Below the pieces are notes generated by a model. It saw only the letters and a list, made by a program, of their open reading frames with translations, was not told where the DNA came from and ran no database searches. This document shows positions 55,245 to 64,000 of a stretch of DNA of 64,000 nucleotides, piece by piece. The stretch covers positions 124,001 through 188,000 of the forward strand of contig OZ025656.1 of assembly GCA_964019335.1 (NCBI GenBank), written 5' to 3'. Source of the DNA: Diplonema japonicum (taxonomy: Eukaryota; Euglenozoa; Diplonemea; Diplonemida; Diplonemidae). Each line of letters begins with the position of its first letter. The stretch's first letter is position 1. The position numbers were made by a program, and so were the translations under genes.

Positions 55245-57469
55245 ATGAATAGGCTCCCAACGTTCGGCTTGTTTGGATCGGCAGGAGACAAAAAAGAAGA
55301 AGGCAAAGAAAAAGGTTTCGGGACTATAGGAGACGGCAGGCCTCACAACAAGGACGAACCGCAGTGTTCAACCCTTGCAAACGCGCCATGCTGGGCCTAC
55401 ACGGTGGGAGGAGGACCCGTTGCCCCACCAACACCACCGCAAACAGACGTTTCTGAATCGGTGTCGGTGGTACCATCATCGCCAAGTATAGCAGACGAAA
55501 CGCCTGCAAAGAAAGATGACGGGGTGGAAACTGGAAAGGACGACTCAGACGGTCAAAACAGATCCAAAAAAACAAAGAAAAAAAAGAAGAAGCGAACGCA
55601 AAAAATGCCTAAACTTCTGGACATCGACGTTGATGATGCGAATTCAGTTTTCGAGAATTGTAAAACACGCCGGCAAAGGAGGGATGTGGGGTACCTTGCG
55701 ATACACAAATCGCTCCAATTAGGATGTAATCGGACATACGGTGCAGCAAGACGGAAACTCGCAAAATGGTGCGAGAGCAACTGTATCAGCGACACCGACA
55801 GCGAAGAGCTCATCCATTACCTTAACGAACTGTTCCTCGCCGGTTATATTTACGAAGGTCTTGTTCATAAAAATTTTGTCAACATCCCTGACGACGCGGT
55901 CATGGCAAACCACAACAAACTGGGAACCGAGATGTTCTTCCAATCCGAAGAAGGCAAATCCCCCCCGATTCTCCGCCACCATTTGAAAAACAGCAAAACC
56001 ATCATCGAACTCGCCGTCGCCGACGAAATCGTTCAATCCTTTGGCAACACATCGTTCAAAACAAAAGACGAAATCGTCATCAACCCCCAGGGAACCGACA
56101 TATATGGAACCCTTCTCGGGGTCTCGGAGGGGATCCTGTACTGGGAAGAAGCCGGAACCGAAGGCGCCACACCGATCGCAAAAGACGGTGATAAAGAGGA
56201 AACAAACGCTGTCATGGCAGCTGCACGTATTCAAATCAAAACCGGATCTGAACTATCAGCGGTTCCCTCGTCAATAACAAGCATCACAATGCGCACCCAA
56301 CAACCTGGAACAGATTACACATCATCTAAATGTGCCGGTCAAATTCTATTCCCAGAAGACTCAACAATGGACCTTCTTGTTTTCGACAAAATGCCGGACC
56401 GGCTAGCAAAGTACGATATCAACCACGGTGATAAGATTAAAACGAAAGACGGAAATATCGGGATCATCGTGGGTATAAGAGAGAACACATTGTGGTGGTT
56501 TGATGAAGCGCCGAATCGAACGGGAGCCACGAGAGTTGCTCCAACAGAGCAGGAGGCAATCGATGCCCTTGAGAATTTCGAGTTGGTCTCGAGAGAGGTT
56601 CTCGATACGACCTTGTGGAACGGGTTCAAATATTCCAAAATACCTGACGATTTAACCCTCGACGACCCTGTTTTTGTAAAACGGAAATCCGGACGAGAAC
56701 GGGGTGTCATTAAGTACATCGGTTTCCCAGATTTCAAAAAAGGAGTTGAATACGACGGATGTTGGATAGGAGTAGCATTGGACACACCCACAGGAAACCA
56801 CGATGGATGCGTTGACGGTGTGAAATATTTCAAATGCAAGCCCAAGCACGGGGTGTTCGTTCGCGCAGACAAAATGGAGCTCGACGACGGCAAAATATCC
56901 GGACAGGTGTTCCTATACCCGCAACATTCTACAAAAAGACTTTTGCGGTTCGACATCCGTCTCGAGGCCTTGAAGAAGTACGGGGTGGAACATGGTGACC
57001 GGATAAAATCGAAACATGATGCTAACCACACTGCCACTGTAATTGGGGTTCGGAATGATCTGCTTTATGTTCATTTGGACCGAGCAGGGGTGACCGGTGC
57101 GTGGCCCTTACGGCGAGATATAAAGGACACACAAAAATGCCTCAAAAAATACAAAATAATAGGACATGTAAAATTAAAAAATTTCGTAAAGGAAATGATG
57201 TCATCCCCTCCCGATGAATTGAAGCGGGGGTCGGACTTTATTCCCGAAGAGGTTTGGGGGGGGGAAAAAAAAAGAAAAGAAAAAGAAGAAGAAAAGAAAA
57301 AAAAAAAAAAAAACAGATAAGCGAAACCCTCGGCCTTACGGAAGGCTCTGAAGGATCACTCCTATCCGAACCACTTTCTACCCGGTGGGAACGGCACAAA
57401 ACCGGAAAGATTCTGAGTTTCTTGAACAACATGTTGAAAACGAAACAAAAGGAGAAAGTAGACAGCTAG
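55245..57469 (+). CDS. CAP-Gly protein with a repeated unknown domain
   Basis: Exons 55245-57251 and 57317-57469 give 719 residues. Residues 1-120 are disordered with a Lys run; 125-240 form a helical domain I do not recognise. A CAP-Gly domain lies at about 487-545 (GVIKYIGFPDFKKGVEYDG, GNHDG, YFKCKPKHGVFVR), which binds microtubule ends or EEY/F tails. On both sides are copies of a roughly 65-residue domain: 366-431 and 553-622 share GQ(I/V), YxxxHGD(K/R)IK, VGIRENTLWW / IGVRNDLLYV and a closing TGA. A weaker third copy may be at 253-311. The 65-nt intron is almost purely purine (GTTTGG...AAAACAG). An evidently microtubule-associated protein; exact role unknown. Confidence 0.8.
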
Positions 57470-59425
57470 GGCAGGGATGGGTCTCTATTTTTTATTTAAT
57501 TTCCCCTTTTTTTGTTTTATATAAGGTGACATCCCGCTTTTTTTTCATTTATTTCCCCCCCCCCCACAAAATCTGTGTGTCAGCTTCCCCCCCCCTTTTC
57601 TTAAGTTTTGCACTTTTTTATTTCTCTTCTTTTGCCTGTTCTCAGTACCCCATCAAAACCGCTTTAAAAAAAAATACTATTAACCCTTAGGCGGCCGAAG
57701 GAGAGGGGATTGATTTTTGCATTTCCTCGATTTTGGGTAACTTTTCTTTGGTTTGATTTATATAATTATGTACGCATTTGAAAAAAAAAAAAAAAAAAAA
57801 AAAAAAAACACCTCGGTTCTGATTTTAGGTTATTTCCCCCCCCCCCCCTGAAAACCGGTTCAAGACTTTGGTTTGGATGGGCCCATATTCTGTAGAAGCT
57901 TTTTTGCGGCCTAAGGGTCAACGAAACTGAGAAAAGAAAACAAAAGAAAATGAGAGAAAAAAAGAAAGCACGTGTACTAAAAGGAAACTAAGAGAAGGAA
58001 AATTGAAACCACCTCTTGACTGAGGGTTTAAGAAAATAAAAACAGGGGGGGGGGGAATATTTTGTATCTCCCTGTGTGTGTTCCCCCTCTCTCCCCCCTT
58101 CCCTCCCCCCCGTTTACATTTTTTTTTGCCACTTGCTTTCCTTTTTTTTTTTTTTTTCTTCTCCTATTCTTTTTTTTTTTCTTTCATCCTTTGTGCAAAA
58201 AAAGAAGGCCCGAAGCGGGTTCATTCATCCCCCTGCTCACAAGAGGGATGCTAAAAACAAAAAATGCGCGAAGCAAGAAGGATATAAAGAAGAGAGAGAG
58301 AGGAAAAGAAAAATAAAGGAGAAAACATGGCTAAACAAAGGGGAATGTGTGTTATAGGTATTTTCGGTTTTTTTCCTTCTTTTTTTTTCTTTGCTCTTGT
58401 GCCGGCTTCGACCCTTCTGTATTGACGTCCTGCGTGTACCTGAGGGAACAAGCTCCTCATGGTGCATCTGGGAACACAAAACCTAGTCGGGGGTGTAGCC
58501 TTGTCGGGTGAAAGGCAGCCCACCTCCTGAAGGGTTTAAATACCTCAGCAAAACTTTTGAACTTTACAAATACCCTTTGATTTAAAAAAGAAAATACGGT
58601 AAAATGGGTAAAACGTTTCCTCCCCCTTTTTTTGTTGATTCAGATTCTTCTCCCCCCGCTTTTTTTTTTCTTTTTTTATTAAATTTTGCAAAATTCTTCC
58701 TGCTGCCGTTGATAGCTTTTTTTTTTCTTTTCCCCCCCCCTTTCCCATTCACACCCCCTTTTTTTTTTCTTTGAGGAAGAAAGGAATATGGCAGAGACGA
58801 GGGGGTGGGGGTGGGGGAGGTATCTATTCTTTTTTTTCCTCAAAAAAAAAGCAGGTTTGAAAGACCTCCCTGTGTAGGAGTGTGATTTACAAAGCATCAC
58901 ATGAAGAAAAATCCAGGAATCCTTTTTTAGGACGACAAAAATTATGAGAGAGTCCCTTCTGTTTCCCACGGGGGGGGGGGGGGTATATTAGAGATCTCCT
59001 CAAAAAGTTCCGCAAAGATTTTAAGTCTGATTTTCAAGGCATATCAGTTAGTCGACAAAATCTGGAAGGATAAGAAAAAAAAACCCCCCCATAAAAAAGG
59101 AATAAAAAAGAAAAAGAAAATGAAACCTCCCTCATCTTTTTTTCTTTTTTTTGATCTCAACAAAAAAAAAACCCTCCTTCCCCCCCCTTTTTTTCTGCTC
59201 TCTGCTATAACATTACTTTTTTCTATTTTTTGCCCCCCCCACCCCTGCGCTATCCCTTTTTTATTGTGGTTTTTTTTTCCCTTTTTTTTTTCCGGTTTTC
59301 CTTTTTTATTTATTTTCTTTTTTTTTAAAAAAAAATACAATCCGCATAAAAAAAAAAAGAAAAAAAAAATAATAATAATAAAAGGCTGGTGATTCTATAA
59401 CCACGAAATGAACTGTGGGAAATAA
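57470..59425. other. 2 kb spacer before the coiled-coil gene
   Basis: Low-complexity sequence with the 234-bp TTAA-type element (listed) and a patch of normal complexity at about 58390-58575 containing short complementary segments (CTGAGG / CCTCAG and AAGGGT / ACCCTT). No coding sequence or known RNA is seen. Confidence 0.55.
57680..57921. mobile_element. TTAA-type inverted-repeat element, piggyBac-like
   Basis: TTAA (57680-57683) is followed by CCCTTAGGCGGCC; the other end reads GCGGCCTAAGGG and then TCAA (57918-57921), a near copy of TTAA. Terminal repeats match for nine bases (CCCTTAGGC), with GGCC/CCGC shuffled beyond. The 234-bp body has no protein-coding content and includes an A run and a C run. 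It shares the TTAA-CCCT rule with the element at 53136 but not the inner sequence. Confidence 0.5.
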
Positions 59426-59723
59426 ATGTCGTCTGCAGGCAGTGCAGGAAAGGAAGATGCAAGAATGGTGGATTCAGTGGAGTGGGGGAGCACAGGAGGA
59501 CAGAGTGCCCCAGATATGATGTCTAACAGTTTCGCGAGCGTGGAAGGAGTCACGCTACACAGACGCACTGTCTCCTTCGCCAACGGCGTCCCCGTAGCTG
59601 GCTCAGACGATGGGAAGATCTCATCGTCCCCAAAAGCAGGCATTTTGAAAAGCCCGAGAAAAACAGCTTCCGTATCACCACCCCTTGACGAAGAAACCGA
59701 ACGGGGACAGCTACTACAACAGC

Positions 59724-59760
<37 letters not shown>

Positions 59761-62700
59761 CTTCGATGTTGACACTGAAGAAGACGAACCAGAAGAAGCC
59801 GGCTTCGACCCGCAAAGCGTGTGCTACAACGATGATGGAGAGAAGATCATCGAAACGACCATAACTCAGATCACCGAATATGCCAGGCAGGAGGTGCTGA
59901 AGAGCCTCGACGCAAAGAATAAGGAGTGCGATGAGTTTCAAAAGGAACTCACTAATATGCAAGCAGACTACCAGCAAGTCCAACTAAATCTTAAAAAGAT
60001 GAAAGACGAAAACCAAGAGCTTCAAACCCGCAACGCTGTTCTTGTTTCCGAAGCGCACAACGTCAAGGAAATGAGGCAAACAATTGATGAACAGAAGGAC
60101 AGCATCAAGACGCTACAGGGCAAGATCCAAGCACAGGACAACGACACCTGGTCTGGTAACCATCTGAAGGAGGTTGTCAAGCTTGCTGTCAAAAAAGAAC
60201 AACAGCTCAACGAGGTCAAGGAGCAGCTGACCCAACAAAGCAAAAAGATCGAGGAGAAAAAAAAAAACCTCAGCGAGGAGATAAAGCAGAAAGCTTCAGA
60301 AGTAGCAAAGAAACAGGTGGAGGACGAGAAGAAGAAAACAGAACGCACCATCAACTTGTTCAAGAAAGCGGCGGAGTCCAAAAGAAGCCAAGACAAAGAC
60401 AAGCTTCAGAAGATCATCGCCGATAAAACGGAGCAGATCGAGGACCACAACCGGGTGATGGAGAAGAAGGACGAAGATATTCGCAGCCTGCAGAACACCA
60501 TAGACAAACTGCAACAAGTGATCGACCTCAAGGAGGTAGAACTGAGCGACCTCAACAGAAAACTCAAAGACGAAGCAGGCAAACAGCTCGAGGACAGGCT
60601 TGCTGAAGAACAGCTGAAACTGGAAGCGAAGAAAGAAGACATCCAGAATCTAAACACCGCTATATACGATTTAGAGGCTTCCAATGAAGAAACAAAGACA
60701 GAACTTCACAGGGCAGTCCTCGAGAACGAGAAGCTATCCGAAGGTTTGCGGCAGCTGAAAGACAGCCTTGCAGAGGCTGACGAGCTTCACGCCCACCAAC
60801 AGGCCAAAGCAGTAGGACGGGAGGAGAGCCTCAAAACCGAGTACGAATCGCTGCAACGGAACAAAGCAGAGACCATACACCAGCTCAGCACAGAGGTACG
60901 CACCCTCAAAGAGAAAGAGGCTGCGCTTCAAAGCGAGCTCCTCGAACACAAGGAGATGCTAGACAAGGAAGTGAAAGAGAAGAACAACCTGACAAGCGAA
61001 ATGACCAAACAAGCTGAGCGAATGCGGAACCTAGAGATAGAGAAGGGTGACACGGAAAAGCGACTGCAGGGCGAGATGGCATGCCAGAGGGAGGTGCGCG
61101 AAGAGCATAAGAAAGAGATCAGTGACGCACAAGAAAACCACCGCCAGCTGCAACAAGAGCTAACCGCGGAACGGCAAAGGACCGCTGATGCGATAAAAGA
61201 AGCAGAACAGATACAGCAGTCGTATGACGACGCCACACTCGCATCGGACAAGACACTCGCGACGATCAAGGCCGACAAGGAGCGTGCCGAGCAGGACCTG
61301 AGGGTAGATTTAGTGACCGCTGGTGAGAAGCTGCAACGGCTGGAAGACAACCTCGAACAGCAGAAGCAAGCGATGCGGGAAGTGCAGGAACAGAACAAAA
61401 AATCGACGAAGCACTGGGAGAAGGTCATCGACAACATGAAGAGCAGTGCATCGGACGAGGTCCGCAATTTAAAGGAAGAACATGAGAAGGCCATGAACAG
61501 CGAGGCAGCGATCCATATTAACCTCCAGGCTGACCTCACAAAGGCGCAGGAGGATATGCAAACAATGCGGGAGCGACACGCAAAGCTTCAAGAAACCCTG
61601 AAGCATCGTGAAGAACAGCTGAAACAACAGATCCAGCAGACGCAAGAGGCCTCCGAGGCGAGGGCCCGAGAGGATGCAAAGCAGGAATACGCCCAGAAGG
61701 AGACACGGCTGCGGAAGGAGATTCAATCGATGAAAATGGAGATCGACGGCCAGAACGAGAGAGCAACCTTGGAGCAGCAAGAGCACGAAAGGGCCTCCGA
61801 CAAATGGAAACTTGCTTTAGAGATGCTCAAGGAGGAACATGAGGGCAATATAAAGAATCTTCAGGAGGACTACCGCAAACTGTCGCAGCAGCACCAAGGC
61901 GAGGAAAAAAAAGCGGCTGAGAAGTACGAGTCTGAGCGACGTAAAGCCGACAGTCTTGAGCAGCAGGTTGCAATGCTGAACTCGACACTGCAACAGAGCG
62001 TTGCTGACATGGATGTGGAGAGACAGAAGTGGCAACAGAAGCTTGATGAAGCTGCTCAGAAGCGTGACATGCAGCTCGAAGAGATCTACACCGCCAAGGG
62101 CAGCGTAGAGGAGAGGTGTGGCAAGCTGCAGGAGAACATACGGAGCCTTGAGATGGACATGAGCCAGCTGGAGCACCGCAGAGGGGCAGAGATCGGGCAG
62201 CTGGAACAAGACCTCCACACAGCGACATCCCAAACGCAACAGTGCAAAGCTGAAATCGAGCGGCTGCAGGAGAAAGTGTCCGAGAAGATCACACAAGTAG
62301 AGCGCCTCAACAAAGATCTCCAGAAGCAGAAGGACGGTCTCACTGCCGCTGAGCTCAAGATGGACACACAGCAGCACGAGGCAACAACCAACATGCAAGA
62401 GGCAGAAGCTGTGAAGAATGCTGCGCACAAAAAGATCGACGCACTGACCGTCGAGATCAGAGCTCTGAAGGAGCAATTACAGCTTGAGAAGCGAGAAAGT
62501 GCTGCTGCAAAGCAAGCAGAGAAAGGACTCGCAGGCAAGCTGAACGAAGCGAAGGGGGAACAGGACCGTGGAGTTGAGCAAGCCAAGAAGCTTGAACTGC
62601 AGCTGCAGCAGCAAAGCAACAAGTTGGAAGAAGCTCACAAAAAGGCGGAAGTTGAGGCCGCGAAGAGGGACAGGGAGATGCAGAACCACTACGACATGCT

Positions 62701-64000
62701 GTCGGCCTTGAGAGGTGAACTTGCCAAAGTGAAAGCAGAGCATGCTACACATACAAAACAACATGAGGAGTACTTGGGTGAACTGCGCGGCGCACTTGAA
62801 GTAGCAAGAAAAGAGTCCCTTGGAAAGGAAGCTGAGAACAGGGGTGAGCTTGAAGGGGTGAAGAATGAGCTGTTTGCAGCTACGGAAGACAGCAACAAGT
62901 CTCGTTCCGAGCTGCGGACTTTGAAAGTAGAGCTGAAAGAGGCACAGATAGCTGAGCAGCAAGCAGCAGATCGTCTCCACATCCTGCAGACGAGCTTGAA
63001 CGCTTCCAACAATGAGGCCCACGAGGCAAAGGCACAGCGCGACTCGGTGCAGCAGGAAATCAAGGTTCTGAAGGCCAACCACCACAACGTGCAGATGGAG
63101 GTCTCGCGGTACCGGGGCGAAATGCAGGACCAAGAAATGGGCTACGCATCCACCATCACGGACCTCAAACGCGAGCACCAGCAGAACCTCGACACACAGC
63201 AGCGCAGCCACGCAGCCTTCAAAAGGATGAACGAAGAGCTGGTCGACCGCAACAACCAACTGCAAGCGAAACTGGACGAAACCACAGCTCAGAAGCGAGA
63301 AGCAATCGCTGCTGAGGCGGAAGCAGGGAACGAGTGGAAAAATGCTGCAGCCGTGCTTAGGAAGGAAAACGAGCAGACGATGGAAAAATTACGACAGTTC
63401 CAGAGGGACCTCAGCGATGAGAAGCTTGCAACTCGCAAGGAGAAGGAGTCTGCTGCCATCTTGCGGAGCGATTTGGACACGAAGATCCACCAAGAGCACC
63501 TTCTGCGAGCGGATATTGAGGACCTGATGTTGGCACAGAAGAGTGTGATCGATGCGGCTGACGAGACGAGGATCAACGTCGAGGCAACTATACGAGGGAA
63601 GAACGACGAGTGTGAAGGCCTCAAGAAAAAATGCGAAACGTTACAAGAGGAGCTCGGGGAGGAGAAGGGCCGCAGCGCCGATCTGGAGCACCAGCTGCTA
63701 AATGCGTCACGCGACCTGGGATCCGTGAGGAGGCGGATGGTCTTTGCAGAGAAGCAACGCGATGAGGTGCACGAGGGTTCCTTGTCACACAGGACAGAGC
63801 TTGACAAGTCCCAAGAAACCGTCGAAACTCTGCAGGCCAACGAGGCGGCTCTGCAGCGTGCCGTTAGCTCCTTGAAGTCTGACCTCCAAACCTCCGAAGA
63901 CACCATTGCGATGTGGAAGAAGGTGTGCACCGCACAACACAACACAACACAACACAACACACAGCGAGAGGCCTCACGTGCTCAAGACATCGACAGCACA
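59426..64000 (+). CDS. Giant coiled-coil protein, 3' end outside the window
   Basis: An open frame runs from the ATG at 59426 to the window end, over 1500 codons with no stop. The first 95 residues are Ser-rich with a basic KSPRKT patch; then Q14 (CAA repeat) and an acidic stretch (DVDTEEDEPEE). From about residue 145 it is continuous heptad-type coiled coil, with Glu, Lys and Gln dominant and few prolines. Such proteins occur in basal bodies, flagellar rootlets and Golgi tethers; I cannot choose. A 42-nt segment GTGTGC...CACACAG (63923-63964), made of AACAC repeats, is probably an in-frame intron, giving WKK-REASRAQD. The reverse-strand frames here are shadows of this gene. Confidence 0.85.
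59717..59758 (+). repeat. CAA microsatellite coding poly-Gln
   Basis: Fourteen Gln codons, all CAA except one CAG, near the start of the coiled-coil gene. Likely length-variable. Confidence 0.9.
63923..63964 (+). repeat. AACAC repeat, probably within an intron
   Basis: GTGTGCACCGC, then five AACAC-type units, then ACACAG. Ends fit a 42-nt GT-AG intron in phase 0; it is also readable as Thr/Gln/His/Asn. Confidence 0.6.

Noticed and set aside
58968..58982. G runs (also 48590, 53316) as designed G-quadruplexes
   Set aside because: They are uninterrupted single runs like the many A, T and C runs nearby; nothing marks them as functional.
60022..63960. Several long reverse-strand open frames
   Set aside because: They are shadows of the forward coiled-coil gene: Glu/Gln/Lys-rich codons read backwards as Leu/Ser/Phe-rich frames. 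The forward frame has no stop and a clear heptad pattern.
1..64000. tRNA, rRNA, spliced-leader RNA and CRISPR arrays
   Set aside because: Read for T-loop (GGTTCRA) patterns, rRNA cores, snRNA cores and regularly spaced repeats. None found; the few TTCGA matches lie in coding sequence or lack a cloverleaf.

Overview
The window reads as nuclear DNA of a flagellated heterotrophic protist. Eukaryote-only genes occur throughout: COPI alpha, 26S proteasome Rpn1, PP2A scaffold, spartin, kinesin-8, DNAAF1 and a CAP-Gly protein. Their coding sequences are cut by very short GT-AG introns (31-69 nt, donor mostly GTATG), and gene-free DNA is packed with long A, T, C and G runs. All 23 confident genes lie on the + strand, many with under 110 nt between one stop and the next ATG. 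Most starts follow a short stretch ending in AG that resembles a splice acceptor. This layout suits polycistronic transcription with trans-splicing, as in Euglenozoa (the introns would favour diplonemids or euglenids over kinetoplastids) or dinoflagellates and their relatives. No spliced-leader gene was found, so the lineage remains an inference.

Layout. 1-411: end of a sedolisin (TPP1-like) gene. 534-4014: an unknown basic protein, an LRRC51-like protein and a spartin-like protein. 4332-5447: mitochondrial-type ketol-acid reductoisomerase. 6702-14816: a large Ser/Pro-rich EF-hand protein and an ARM-repeat protein. 15208-23603: PP2A scaffold, kinesin-8, a PH-like protein, a glycosyltransferase-like protein and an inositol/sugar transporter. 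24220-32031: a WD40 protein and coatomer alpha. 32850-40463: a multi-pass MORN protein, an RlmI-like methyltransferase and a CCCH zinc-finger protein. 40464-45696: a 5.2 kb gene-free stretch. 45697-57469: a BTB coiled-coil protein, a small LYR-containing protein, Rpn1, DNAAF1 and a CAP-Gly protein. 59426-64000: the first 4.6 kb of a giant coiled-coil gene that runs off the window.

No operon-like pathway is evident. Many genes have ciliary or microtubule links (LRRC51, kinesin-8, WD40, MORN, DNAAF1, CAP-Gly, coiled coil); the rest are housekeeping genes for trafficking, protein turnover, amino-acid synthesis and RNA modification.

Main points for a second look: introns pile up at the 3' ends of genes, often leaving last coding exons of 20-150 nt; two TTAA-flanked elements starting CCCT look like piggyBac-type MITEs; a structured, T-run-terminated island at 48682-48881 may be an RNA gene; the sedolisin has Glu where the catalytic Ser should be; and the CAP-Gly protein carries a repeated domain I cannot name.
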